Positions 1-10,059 are shown, numbered from the stretch's first letter. The stretch: 36,736 nucleotides of DNA from Phycisphaerae bacterium (GCA_016782835.1 JADHXS010000007.1:1-36736), one strand, 5' to 3'. Notes: a model not told the origin generated them from the letters alone. Numbers and translations: made by a program.

Positions 1-239
1 TCCGCCTTCCCCCATTTGTTGGACCCACCGGCGTCGATTCGAAGCATTATCCGGAAAACCCGCGATGAAAAAAAGAACGAATCGCTTTTTTTAAGAAAAT
101 CTTTTCATAACGTTTCATGTATCCTTTTATTTTTGCTGAATTCTGTTAAAATATCCAGTGTTCTCAATTGAATCGCGTTGAATTTCTTATACAATCCACG
201 CGAAGATGGAGTCCTGTAGAGAAAGGAATGAGATTGTCT

Positions 240-2444
240 ATGCCAAAACTTGTCATTGTTTCCAATCGTCTGCCGGTCACCATCACCCAACTGGACGAAC
301 AAAACCTATCGGTACAACCGAGTGTCGGGGGAGTTGCCACAGGAATTGCCTCACTGGACCGACCGGAAAAAACCCTTTGGTTCGGATGGCCGGGAATTTC
401 AAACGACAAAATTATTCCGAAAACAAAAACCACAATTCTTGCCAAATTAAAAGAAATCGACTGCAGTCCGGTCTTTCTGGATGCGCAGGATATCCGGGAT
501 TTCTACTATGGATTCAGCAATCGAACGATATGGCCGTTATTTCATTATTTCTCACATTATGCGGTTTTCAAACCGCAATTTTGGGACCGCTATGTGAAAG
601 TCAATGAGACCTTTTGCAAAGCAATCCTGAAAAACATCCATCACGACGATAAGATATGGATTCATGATTATCAACTCCTGCTGCTGCCGAAAATGCTCCG
701 TGAGCATTTGCCGAAGGCCCAAATCGGCTTCTTTCTGCACATCCCGTTCCCATCGTTTGAACTGCTTCGCTTGCTGCCGTGGCGAAAAGAGCTGCTCGAC
801 GGAATGCTGGGCGCCGATTTAGTGGGATTTCACGAATATGACTACGTACGCCATTTCCTGAGCAGCGTTTATCGTATCCGGGGGCTTGAAAATCACTATA
901 ACCAGATTTCAATCGGAGAGCGGCTGGTCCGCGTCGATGCGTTCCCGATGGGAATCGATTACGATAAATTCTGCAACAGCCATGAAAACCCGGCCGTAGT
1001 GAAAGAAATCGATAAAATGCGGTATCGCATCTCCAGCCGGGAAAAAGTGATTATTTCCGTGGATCGGTTGGACTATACAAAAGGCATTTTAAATCGTCTC
1101 GAAGCTTTCGAACTTTTCCTGGAACGTTACCCGCGCTATCACGGCAAAGTCACGTTGATTGTCGTTGCCGTGCCGTCCCGCATCAAAGTCAGCCAATACA
1201 ATCAACTCAAGGAACAGACCGAAAAGCTCATCGGCCGCATTAACGGCCAATACAGTACGATCAACTGGACGCCCATCTCTTATTTATATCGCTGTCTGGA
1301 TTTTGAACAACTCACCGCTCTGTATAACGTCGCAGACGTCGCACTCATCACCCCGCTTCGCGACGGCATGAACCTGATTGCTAAAGAATTTGTCGCCTGC
1401 CAGCAAAGCAAAAAACATCAGGGCATTTTAATTTTAAGCGAGATGGCCGGAGCCGCCAGTGAGTTGGCAGAGGGCATCATCGTCAATCCTTATGACACCG
1501 AAAACATTGTACAGGCGCTGTTGCAATCGCTTAAGATGACCCACGAGGACAAACAGCGGCGCAACCAGGCCATGCAGGACCGCCTGTGCCGGTACACCAT
1601 CGGACGGTGGGCCGGTGACTTCCTTGATATGCTGGACCATGTACACCAAAATCAGGAAGAACTCAGCACACGAAAGCTTTCCAGAAAACTCCGGCAAGCC
1701 ATTTGTTCAAAATATAAACACGCAAAGAAACGATTGATTTTGCTGGATTATGACGGAACACTGGTTCATTTTCATCCACAGCCGCAGCAGGCCCGGCCCG
1801 ATCCGGAACTGATGGACATTTTAACCGGCCTGTCTGAAACTCCGGGCAACGAAGTCGTGATTATCAGCGGACGCGACCGTAAAACCTTAACAAAATGGCT
1901 GGGAAAACTGAACCTCCATTTAATTGCCGAACACGGGGCCTTTGTACGCCAAAAAGGCGGAAGGTGGAAGAGCCCCAACCCCATGGACGATGAGTGGAAA
2001 AAGATCATTCACCCGATCATGGACCTTTATGTGGATCGAACCCCCCGTTCCTTTGTCGAGGAAAAAAATTATTCACTGGTCTGGCACTGTCGAAAAAGCG
2101 AACCCGGGCTGGCTCAGCTTCGTACACAGGAACTTAAGAATGCGCTGGTCATGCTGATGACCAATCTGAACATCGGCATTTTCGAGGGACACAAGATACT
2201 GGAAGTAAAACACCTGTCCGCTAACAAGGGAACAGCAGTGAGTAACTGGCTCAATCACACCGACTGGGATTTTGTGCTGGTCGCCGGCGATGATTATACC
2301 GATGAAGATATGTTCAATGTTGTCGATGAGAAGGCGCTCACGATTCATATCGGACACGGTCCGTCCAAGGCGATGTATCATACGCCGGATGTGAAGTCGT
2401 TCAGGGAATTCCTGAATGAATTACAGAAAGCCGGCGGCAAATAA
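240..2444 (+). CDS. otsAB: Bifunctional alpha,alpha-trehalose-phosphate synthase / trehalose-phosphatase (OtsA-OtsB fusion)
   Basis: N-terminal GT20 domain (KLVIVSNRLPVT, IWIHDYQLLLLP, VDRLDYTKGILNRLEAF, TPLRDGMNLIAKEFVA) fused to a HAD phosphatase (LLDYDGTLVHF, GDDYTDEDMF). ORF 168..2444; the internal ATG at 240 matches the usual OtsA N-terminus. Confidence 0.93.
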   Translation: MPKLVIVSNRLPVTITQLDEQNLSVQPSVGGVATGIASLDRPEKTLWFGWPGISNDKIIPKTKTTILAKLKEIDCSPVFLDAQDIRDFYYGFSNRTIWPLFHYFSHYAVFKPQFWDRYVKVNETFCKAILKNIHHDDKIWIHDYQLLLLPKMLREHLPKAQIGFFLHIPFPSFELLRLLPWRKELLDGMLGADLVGFHEYDYVRHFLSSVYRIRGLENHYNQISIGERLVRVDAFPMGIDYDKFCNSHENPAVVKEIDKMRYRISSREKVIISVDRLDYTKGILNRLEAFELFLERYPRYHGKVTLIVVAVPSRIKVSQYNQLKEQTEKLIGRINGQYSTINWTPISYLYRCLDFEQLTALYNVADVALITPLRDGMNLIAKEFVACQQSKKHQGILILSEMAGAASELAEGIIVNPYDTENIVQALLQSLKMTHEDKQRRNQAMQDRLCRYTIGRWAGDFLDMLDHVHQNQEELSTRKLSRKLRQAICSKYKHAKKRLILLDYDGTLVHFHPQPQQARPDPELMDILTGLSETPGNEVVIISGRDRKTLTKWLGKLNLHLIAEHGAFVRQKGGRWKSPNPMDDEWKKIIHPIMDLYVDRTPRSFVEEKNYSLVWHCRKSEPGLAQLRTQELKNALVMLMTNLNIGIFEGHKILEVKHLSANKGTAVSNWLNHTDWDFVLVAGDDYTDEDMFNVVDEKALTIHIGHGPSKAMYHTPDVKSFREFLNELQKAGGK

Positions 2445-2479
2445 GGATAACAACTATTAAAAATTGAGACGTATTTGCT

Positions 2480-4288
2480 ATGACAAAGAATTTAAACTAC
2501 GGGATTATCGGAAATTGTAAAAGCGCCGCGCTGATCGACGAAACGGGGAGTATTGACTGGTGCTGTTTGCCGGACTTTGACTCCTCTTCGGTCTTTGCCC
2601 GCCTTTTGGATACTGAAAACGGCGGTTCTTTTTCCATCGAATCGGAAGGCGCATACTCCGTCCGCCAGGCCTATATAGAAAAAACAAATATCCTGGTGAC
2701 GGCCTTCTCAAATGAGCAGCATGCATTTGAAATCATCGATTTTATGCCTCGCTATAAAGCCGAGGATGGCATGTATCACTGCCCCCCTGATATTATCCGT
2801 TATCTCAGGGTCGTCAAAGGCCGCCCGACCCTTCGCATCCATTACCAACCCCGTCCGGCCTATGCGCAAAATCCCGTTCGCTGTGAAACAACTGATGCGT
2901 TCATCAAACACATGACCACCAGAGGCGCCTATGAATCGGTCTATTTATATACCAATCTGCCCTTTGACAAAGTCATACAGTCCCAGTCCGTTCAACTCGA
3001 AAACGATTGCTTTCTGCTTCTCAGTTATAACCAAAAACTCTTTACGCCCGACATGAACTGGGTACAACTGGAATTTGAGCGGACAAAAGTGTACTGGATG
3101 GGATGGGTGGCCAAAACAAAAGTTCTGACAACCTATCAAAAAGAAGTCGAACGCAGTTCGCTCGTCCTGAAATTGCTGGCCTATCAGAAAAGCGGGGCCA
3201 TTCTTGCCGCCGTTACCACCAGCCTGCCGGAAACCATCGGTGAAGTTCGTAATTGGGATTATCGGTATTGCTGGCTCAGAGACGCCTCCATGACCATCAG
3301 CATTTTATCCAAACTCGGTCATTACAATGTGGCCTCACGTTTTCTGCAGTTCATTCTCGACATCATCCCGTATAAGGATGAAGAAATCCAGATCATGTAT
3401 CCCATCAATCGCCGCCGTCGCCTTACCGAAAGAGAACTGCCCTGGCTGGCGGGCTATGAAAATTCCAGACCGGTCCGGATCGGGAACGCCGCCGTCAAAC
3501 AAAAACAAAATGACATTTTCGGCATCGTGCTGGATGCGCTCTATCAAAGCCTGGTGATCTTTCACGAAATTCTCAATAACAAAGAGGACTTGTGGACCGT
3601 GGTGCGAACGCTCGCTCGCCACATTGAAAGCAACTGGAAAAACCTGGATTCGAGTATCTGGGAATTCAGAACGGAGCGAAAGCATTTCACGTTTTCAAAA
3701 ATCGTTTGTTGGGTCGGCATGGATCGGGCCGCCCGCATTGCTTCTTTCTTCGGAAAACAAACAGACGCAATGGTGTACATGAAACTGCGCGACCGTATCA
3801 AATCCGATATTCTAAAAAAAGGATGTCACCCGCAGACCAATGCCCTGACCCAATTTTACGGCGGCGAATCAATGGACGCGGCCAATCTGCTGGCGCAACA
3901 GTACAGATTCTTATCCCCGACCGACCCTATCTATACAAATACCGTTTTACAAACCGTCGAACGACTTTGCAAAGACGGCCTGATGTATCGCTACAAAACA
4001 GCAGACGACTTTGGCGTTCCCAAGTCGTCCTTTACGACGTGTACCTTTTGGGCAATTAAAAGCCTTTATCAAATTGGTCAAAAACAACGCGCCCTTGAGA
4101 TGTTTGAACAGGTCCTCAGCTATAGCAATCATTTGGGCTTATTCAGTGAAGACATCGACTTTGAAACCAAGCGGCTGCTGGGAAATTTCCCGCAGGGCTA
4201 TTCCCATATTTCGCTGATCGATACCGCCATCACACTTTCCGGCAGCCCCGAGTGGCTTGAGCAGAATGAATTTTTCCTGCCGGGATAA
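2480..4288 (+). CDS. Glycoside hydrolase family 15 protein (glucoamylase/trehalase-like)
   Basis: GH15-type sequence: YGIIGNCKSAALIDETGSIDWCCLPDFDSSSVFARLLD, WDYRYCWLRDASMTI, GNFPQGYSHISLIDTAITL. 35 nt downstream of otsAB. Confidence 0.88.
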   Translation: MTKNLNYGIIGNCKSAALIDETGSIDWCCLPDFDSSSVFARLLDTENGGSFSIESEGAYSVRQAYIEKTNILVTAFSNEQHAFEIIDFMPRYKAEDGMYHCPPDIIRYLRVVKGRPTLRIHYQPRPAYAQNPVRCETTDAFIKHMTTRGAYESVYLYTNLPFDKVIQSQSVQLENDCFLLLSYNQKLFTPDMNWVQLEFERTKVYWMGWVAKTKVLTTYQKEVERSSLVLKLLAYQKSGAILAAVTTSLPETIGEVRNWDYRYCWLRDASMTISILSKLGHYNVASRFLQFILDIIPYKDEEIQIMYPINRRRRLTERELPWLAGYENSRPVRIGNAAVKQKQNDIFGIVLDALYQSLVIFHEILNNKEDLWTVVRTLARHIESNWKNLDSSIWEFRTERKHFTFSKIVCWVGMDRAARIASFFGKQTDAMVYMKLRDRIKSDILKKGCHPQTNALTQFYGGESMDAANLLAQQYRFLSPTDPIYTNTVLQTVERLCKDGLMYRYKTADDFGVPKSSFTTCTFWAIKSLYQIGQKQRALEMFEQVLSYSNHLGLFSEDIDFETKRLLGNFPQGYSHISLIDTAITLSGSPEWLEQNEFFLPG

Positions 4289-4328
4289 ATATTCTAACAA
4301 CGTTTTAGAAAACCTGTCAGTCTCAGTT

Positions 4329-4357
4329 GTCATTCCCGCGAAGGCAGGAATCCAGCG
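4329..4357. repeat. Dispersed repeat GTCATTCCCGCGAA..GGGAATCCAGCG (dRS3-like), copy 1
   Basis: GTCATTCCCGCGAAGGCAGGAATCCAGCG in the convergent gap between the GH15 and larA-like genes. Confidence 0.7.
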
Positions 4358-4381
4358 GGTAGGATAGATTTTATAGTAATT

Positions 4382-5671
4382 TTATGATCCTCGACGCAGC
4401 AGAAGCTTATTCGCCCCGTCAACAATGAGAATTTTCTCCTGCGGATTCTGACGAAGCCACTCATCGATAGCGACTTGCGGGTCAGGACAGTACATCATGT
4501 GCATCTGTTCAACTTCGGACGCATCGATTTGAGAATACAGCCGCAATCGATTTAGTCGTCGTATCAAACGGGAAAAACGCCACGGCTTGTGACTGAACAG
4601 TTGATATTCTTTCTGGTCACAGGCTTCTATCTCTTCCAGCGGGCAAATGAGCTTGTCGTAAAACTGTTTCTTCGTCCGCAGGCTTCCAACTCCGTTAGGA
4701 CAAGCCGACAAAAATAATATTTCACCGCCATCGGCCACAACCCCGGCGGTTAGCTCCAGTGCCCGTTGAGCAATATAGAGATCGACATCATTGGGCAGCC
4801 CGCCGGGCGAGACGATCATTTTCCGCACCGGTTCAACGGAAAAACAATTCCACTCGTCAGCTTTCAAAAATGCCTGTGCGGTGACCTGCCGGGCCAAACC
4901 AAAATCGACCCATTGAATCCGGCCTTCGCTGCTTAGCGTGACAATGGCCCAGACCGGGTGATTCTGCACGATAGCAGTCATGGCTTCACATTGGTCCTGT
5001 GCAAGAGGATTATTCCGCAGCGCCGGGTCGGGATGCCACGGATGAACGCCGGCACACGAACGGTCGTCCATCGTCCAGCTATGATTCTGCTGAGTCGTTT
5101 TAAAAGCACATAACCCGGGGACAAAATTTTTGACCGGATTCGAATAGCCCGCAAAATAATGATGCTTCACGTCCGAAAGAGCCAGAAACACCGCCGGTTC
5201 CTGCAAACGGGCATGATAAAAAATCTTAGTCACCCGCCGGGTCGTTCCTGCCGATATAAAATCACTTTCCCGGCAGTCGTGCGAAATAATGTCATACGCC
5301 CCAATGGCAGCTTTCTTTGCCTCTGTTTGAATCCGGTCAATGATTTTCTGATTCTCCGGTGTGTCCCCGTTGTGTGTACCTGTGCAAATAAAGAAAATGA
5401 TTTTCTGCGCATTCGTAAACAATGGAAACAACGGCGGAAAAATAGCGTCTAACGGCAAATCCCGTGTCCCATCCGGCAGCAAAACCCCCACCGCCTGCCC
5501 GCGTATGTTTTCAGAAAACTCGGACACCGTTTCAGCAATCGCCCGCTTTACAATATCCGCATTGCTTTGACCGGATACACCCACATGTCGCGGACGAATG
5601 ACCTGGGCAATGTTTTCCTGCGGGATTTGAACAACTACCTGACCGGCGCCATAATGAAGCCCAATATCCAT
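4382..5671 (-). CDS. LarA-family (nickel-pincer lactate racemase-like) protein
   Basis: LPDGTRDLP, CTGTHNGDT, KHHYFAGYSNPVKNFVPGLCAF...NHSW resemble the LarA N-terminal domain motifs, including the Lys/His positions used for NPN cofactor binding. Confidence 0.78.
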   Translation of the reverse strand: MDIGLHYGAGQVVVQIPQENIAQVIRPRHVGVSGQSNADIVKRAIAETVSEFSENIRGQAVGVLLPDGTRDLPLDAIFPPLFPLFTNAQKIIFFICTGTHNGDTPENQKIIDRIQTEAKKAAIGAYDIISHDCRESDFISAGTTRRVTKIFYHARLQEPAVFLALSDVKHHYFAGYSNPVKNFVPGLCAFKTTQQNHSWTMDDRSCAGVHPWHPDPALRNNPLAQDQCEAMTAIVQNHPVWAIVTLSSEGRIQWVDFGLARQVTAQAFLKADEWNCFSVEPVRKMIVSPGGLPNDVDLYIAQRALELTAGVVADGGEILFLSACPNGVGSLRTKKQFYDKLICPLEEIEACDQKEYQLFSHKPWRFSRLIRRLNRLRLYSQIDASEVEQMHMMYCPDPQVAIDEWLRQNPQEKILIVDGANKLLLRRGS

Positions 5672-5691
5672 CTTTCAACTACTTTCTTTCA

Positions 5692-6831
5692 TTAACGCAG
5701 CTTCAACGTGGCCAGCGCCAGCACGGCAAAGGCGATGGCCAGCAACCAAAACCGGACCACGACTTGCGGCTCCGACCAGCCGGCCAGATGAAAATGATGA
5801 TGAATCGGGGCGCAGCGAAAAATGCGTTTGCCGCCGGTGTATTTAAAATAGAACACCTGCAGAATCACACTGAACAGTTCCATCATAAACACGCCGCCGA
5901 TGACAAACAGCAGAATTTCGTTACGCGTTACGATCGCGCCGTATCCCATCGCCGCCCCCAGCGGCAAAGACCCCACATCCCCCATAAAGACCTGCGCCGG
6001 ATGGCAGTTGTACCAAAGAAATCCCAAAATCGCGCCAGTAATCGACGCGTAAAAAATACACAACTCCCCGGACTGCGGAATATGCGGCAAAAGCAAATAG
6101 CTGGCCCAGCTTACCCGCACCGTACGCGACATAGACTCCGAGGCAATGTAACACAACACCACCAGCACACTCGACATAATCCCCAGACACCCCGAAGCCA
6201 ATCCATCCATCCCGTCCGTCAGGTTGACGGCGTTGCTCGTACTCGAAATATACAAAACCGACATGATCACAAATACCCAGGTCGCCAGCGGAATGCCGTG
6301 CTTATAAAACGGCAGCCAGAACATTTTGGCATCCTCAAGCTCATGAAAGTCGGACCGCAAAAAGAGTGCTATCAGAACCGCCCCCCCAAATTGAAAGATA
6401 AGCTTTTCCCATGGCTTAAGCCCGTCCCGGCTGCGATGACGAATCTTGCTGGTTAATTTGAGCCAGTCATCAGCCGCCCCGATCCCCCCAAACCAAATCA
6501 CAATAAAAATGGCCTTATGAACAAACGGATTGTCCAGTCGTGCCCACAGAAAGGTACCGGCCAATACCGCGACCAAAATAATGATTCCCCCCATGGTTGG
6601 TGTATTGGCACGTTCACGCATCAATTCATTCAGTGCGGCATGATGAAACTCCGGCCGGTCACCAATCTTCATCCGCATCAACCAGCGAATTACCTTCGGT
6701 GCCAGAAATAATGCAACGGCCAAACTCGTCAGCGCTGCCATCACCGCTCGAAACAGGACATCTTCATACGCATAAAAACCGATCTTATGCGTGAACCCTT
6801 CCCGAAACCAATCTAGCAGATGATAGATCAA
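5692..6831 (-). CDS. mraY: Phospho-N-acetylmuramoyl-pentapeptide transferase
   Basis: Multi-TM protein with NTPTMGGIIIL, NAVNLTDGMDGLA, FMGDVGSLPLGAAMG and APIHHHFHLAGWSEPQVVVRFW motifs. Confidence 0.95.
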   Translation of the reverse strand: MIYHLLDWFREGFTHKIGFYAYEDVLFRAVMAALTSLAVALFLAPKVIRWLMRMKIGDRPEFHHAALNELMRERANTPTMGGIIILVAVLAGTFLWARLDNPFVHKAIFIVIWFGGIGAADDWLKLTSKIRHRSRDGLKPWEKLIFQFGGAVLIALFLRSDFHELEDAKMFWLPFYKHGIPLATWVFVIMSVLYISSTSNAVNLTDGMDGLASGCLGIMSSVLVVLCYIASESMSRTVRVSWASYLLLPHIPQSGELCIFYASITGAILGFLWYNCHPAQVFMGDVGSLPLGAAMGYGAIVTRNEILLFVIGGVFMMELFSVILQVFYFKYTGGKRIFRCAPIHHHFHLAGWSEPQVVVRFWLLAIAFAVLALATLKLR

Positions 6832-6863
6832 TGCTTACTCCGTTTTTTTGAAATCAAAGCAAT

Positions 6864-6892
6864 GTCATTCCCGCGAAAGCGGGAATCCAGCG
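6864..6892. repeat. Dispersed repeat GTCATTCCCGCGAAAGCGGGAATCCAGCG, copy 2
   Basis: Near-identical to copy 1, perfect hairpin, between mraY and murF. Confidence 0.75.
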
Positions 6893-6907
6893 ATAGTGGA
6901 TTGTATT

Positions 6908-8293
6908 TTACACTTTACATTTTAATATAACTTCCACCGCTTTTTCCAGGCCCACTGCACGCGAACCTTTAACTAATACTATATCGTCAGGCTGAATGGA
7001 TTTATGCAGATTATTGCATAACAACTCTGTATTTTCGAACGTCTGAACCTGCATTGTCTCACAGTGCTGCAACGCTCCGGCCGCGGTGTTCTCTGCGAAC
7101 GGCCCGACACATAATAAAAGCTCTATACCTTCCTTAGCCGCTTTATGCCCAAGTTCAGTATGTAAAACCGCAGACTGCGAGCCCAATTCTTTCATTGTAC
7201 CGGCAATAAAAACAAGACGGCCCTTTTTATCCCTGCGAAATGTTTTTAGACACTCAAGCGCATTGGCCATTGAAGCCGGATTCGCATTATAACAATCATT
7301 AAGAATCGTTAACAAACCGACATGAAGAACTTCCAACCGCATCGAAACCGGTTTTAATCGACCGATAACATCAATATAGTCCGATAACGAAACCTTAAGG
7401 TCTTTGCAAACTGACCAAACGGTCAGAACATTCATCAGATTGGCCTTGCCCGCAAGCGGGACGTCAATGCGCTGTCCTTCGACCACAAGGGAGCTGTTGT
7501 TTCCATCTAACTGAAAATCTGTTCCGATAACATCACAGCTTTGATTCGTGCCAAACGTAATGATGCGTCCATCGAACATGGCTTTGGCCTTGACCGCCAA
7601 CTCCGACTGGTCACCATTCATATACAATGTGCCGTCTTGCTTGAGACCTTTGACAATAGAGACCTTTTCGTTCAACACATTCTCCAACGTCCGAAAACCT
7701 TCCAGATGAGCCGGCCCAACAAATGTGATCACCGCCGCATCCGGTTTTGACATGTCCGTCAACTCCGCGATTTCACCGGGACGGTTAGAACCTAATTCAA
7801 GCAAAAGCATCTCATCGTCCGGCTCGGCGGAAAGAATCGTCAGGGGCACACCGATGTTGTTATTAAAACTTTTCGGGGCCTGCCTGCATCGGCAAAATTC
7901 GCTCAATACCTGATACAACATCTGTCGGGTTGTCGTTTTACCCGCCGAACCGGTAATCGCAATGACTTTGGCGCTCAATTGCTGACGATACCACCCCGCA
8001 AGTTTTCCCAAGGCGTCAATCGTATTACCCGCAAGAATCATCCCCGCACCGCTTTCAGATGGCAAGTCCTCGATTTCATGTTCTAAAACAACGCACGAAG
8101 CCCCTTTTTCAATCGCAGTTCGGGCATAATCATGCCCGTCAAAATTCCCGCCCCGAATAGCAAAGAAAATATCCCCTTCCCGAATCGTCCGTGAATCAAT
8201 ACTGACACCGGTAACCGAAGATGCCCCATCCCCTATAAAAATTCGACCATTGATAACTTCTGCAATTTTTTCAACAACAATTGGTATCATCAT
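6908..8293 (-). CDS. murF: UDP-N-acetylmuramoyl-tripeptide--D-alanyl-D-alanine ligase
   Basis: Mur ligase motifs ITGSAGKTTTRQML, SFNNNIGVPLTIL, NDCYNANPASM. The ORF extends to 8335, but the 5' extension runs into a dispersed repeat; start near 8293 (MMIPIV) preferred. Confidence 0.93.
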   Translation of the reverse strand: MMIPIVVEKIAEVINGRIFIGDGASSVTGVSIDSRTIREGDIFFAIRGGNFDGHDYARTAIEKGASCVVLEHEIEDLPSESGAGMILAGNTIDALGKLAGWYRQQLSAKVIAITGSAGKTTTRQMLYQVLSEFCRCRQAPKSFNNNIGVPLTILSAEPDDEMLLLELGSNRPGEIAELTDMSKPDAAVITFVGPAHLEGFRTLENVLNEKVSIVKGLKQDGTLYMNGDQSELAVKAKAMFDGRIITFGTNQSCDVIGTDFQLDGNNSSLVVEGQRIDVPLAGKANLMNVLTVWSVCKDLKVSLSDYIDVIGRLKPVSMRLEVLHVGLLTILNDCYNANPASMANALECLKTFRRDKKGRLVFIAGTMKELGSQSAVLHTELGHKAAKEGIELLLCVGPFAENTAAGALQHCETMQVQTFENTELLCNNLHKSIQPDDIVLVKGSRAVGLEKAVEVILKCKV

Positions 8294-8338
8294 TATCTCA
8301 TTCCGGTCGTCAACTTCGTCATTCCGAGCACCCAACCT

Positions 8339-8400
8339 GTCATTCCGAATCCCGATTTATCGGGATTCGGAATCTATTAAAATAGTCTCGCCGAAGGCGA
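8339..8400. repeat. Hairpin repeat GTCATTCCGAATCCCGATTTATCGGGATTCGGAATC plus TCGCCGAAGGCGA hairpin
   Basis: Two adjacent inverted repeats between murF and murE; the second hairpin recurs at 32112..32124. Confidence 0.65.
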
Positions 8401-8438
8401 ATCCTTAATTTTACATTTTGCTTTTTACATTTTGCTTT

Positions 8439-9902
8439 TTATATTATTCGTTCCATTGCCTTCATCGCTTCTTCAACATCGCTGAAATGGCGCTTTTCCA
8501 TGCCGATAATCTGATAATCTTCATGGCCCTTACCCGCCAGCAAGACAATATCATTCGGACGAGCCTGCTCAATCGCAAGACCAATCGCTTTCGCCCGGTT
8601 CACCTCAACTAAAGGCTCCTGACCCCTTTTTCTTGTAAAGCCCGGCATAATATCGTCAATAATCGTCTGCGGGTCTTCGGTGCGCGGATTGTCACTGGTC
8701 ACAATCACCACGTCAGCCAACGACTCCGCCACCTGTGCCATGCGCGGGCGTTTGGTCTTGTCACGGTCACCGCCGCAGCCGAACAACACAATCAATCTGC
8801 CTTCGCACAACGGCCGAAGTGTCGTCAACACATTCTTAAGCGCATCGTCGGTGTGTGCATAGTCCACAAAAACCTGTATATTGAGAGTTTCTGCTCCTTC
8901 ATATCGCACCGACTGAAGACGTCCCGGCACATTTTTCAGCAGGGACAGTCCCGCAGCGATATCCGACAGTCCGAATCCGGTCGCCAAACACAATCCGGCC
9001 GCCGCTAAGCAATTACTGATATTATGCCGCCCCGGCAGAACGGTTTTAACGCGCTGTCGGATATGATTAAATTCGATATCAAACTCACTGCCCGACGTAT
9101 CCATTTGGCGGATTCTCGCGTTGACGTCCGCACTGCATTCAATACCATACCAGAATGTCCGCTTGGCCGGCTCAATCAGTTCGGCAATCGTATGGGCCTC
9201 ATCGGATTCAATATTCAAAACCGCCAAACCATGCGGCGGCAATTCCAGAAACAACCGGCTCTTGGCGTCAAGGTAGTCATCTTCCGTTTTGTGATAATCA
9301 AGATGATCGCCGGTCAGGTTGGTGAACGCTGCGGCGGTAAACGAGATGCCTGCCAGACGCCGCTGACTCAGCGCATGACTGCTGGCCTCAATCATCATAT
9401 ATTCACAGCCGTTATCGACCATCTCTCTGGCAGCTTTGGCAATCGTAACCGCATCCGGCGTCGTCAGCGGCGCAGCCGTTTTATGCCCGCCCGTGCTATA
9501 CTCAATCGTTCCGATCAGTCCGCAGCGAACGCCGGTATGTTCAAGAATCGAACGGACCATGTACGCAACCGTCGTTTTGCCGTTAGTCCCGGTAACCGCC
9601 AGATTTGTTAATGAACTGCTGGGATTTCCAAACGACGCCTGCGCCAGCAAACCCAATGCAACGGCAGAGTTCTCAACGATAACACAGTTGATTCCCTCGA
9701 TGGAACGCTGAGCGACAATATAACCGGCACCCCGCTCTTTTGCCTGACGGATATAGTCATACCCGTCGACATGCGCCCCGGTTATGGCCACAAACACATC
9801 ACCTTTAGAAACCTGCCGCGAATCGGCCGTAACTCCTAACCCGCTCGACTGCACCAATGCCAATAGTTGTGTAAACGTCATCCACGTTGCCCCATTATCC
9901 AT
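8439..9902 (-). CDS. murE: UDP-N-acetylmuramoyl-L-alanyl-D-glutamate--2,6-diaminopimelate ligase
   Basis: Mur ligase motifs VTGTNGKTTVAYM, FTNLTGDHLDYH, VDYAHTDDALKNVL; DNPR motif (TSDNPRTEDP) typical of meso-DAP-adding MurE. Start may be 9881 (MTFTQLL). Confidence 0.95.
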   Translation of the reverse strand: MDNGATWMTFTQLLALVQSSGLGVTADSRQVSKGDVFVAITGAHVDGYDYIRQAKERGAGYIVAQRSIEGINCVIVENSAVALGLLAQASFGNPSSSLTNLAVTGTNGKTTVAYMVRSILEHTGVRCGLIGTIEYSTGGHKTAAPLTTPDAVTIAKAAREMVDNGCEYMMIEASSHALSQRRLAGISFTAAAFTNLTGDHLDYHKTEDDYLDAKSRLFLELPPHGLAVLNIESDEAHTIAELIEPAKRTFWYGIECSADVNARIRQMDTSGSEFDIEFNHIRQRVKTVLPGRHNISNCLAAAGLCLATGFGLSDIAAGLSLLKNVPGRLQSVRYEGAETLNIQVFVDYAHTDDALKNVLTTLRPLCEGRLIVLFGCGGDRDKTKRPRMAQVAESLADVVIVTSDNPRTEDPQTIIDDIMPGFTRKRGQEPLVEVNRAKAIGLAIEQARPNDIVLLAGKGHEDYQIIGMEKRHFSDVEEAMKAMERII

Positions 9903-10059
9903 GATTATCGTAAAACTTTTCCGAAAAAAGCATTGTATCCAACATCCCCGCCTTCTGCAATTGAAGATTTAATCTGTTGACAAAATCCCTCCAGCAAAAA
10001 ATATGAAAAAACGCTCCCCCGCTCGTTCACAGCGAGAAATTTGGTTTTTTGTCTTTTTG

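Noticed and set aside
1-167. Possible 3' end of an upstream gene
   Set aside because: More than one frame is open for a short stretch and none gives a recognisable protein; cannot be assigned from this window.
5764-6456. 230-aa plus-strand ORF opposite mraY
   Set aside because: Antisense to a clear mraY; Arg/Gln/His-rich translation is typical of shadow ORFs.
8405-8442. TTTACATTTTGCTTTT tandem repeats after murE
   Set aside because: AT-rich slippage-type repeat; too simple to interpret.
9024-9611. 195-aa plus-strand ORF opposite murE
   Set aside because: Shadow ORF of a well-supported gene, no recognisable domain.
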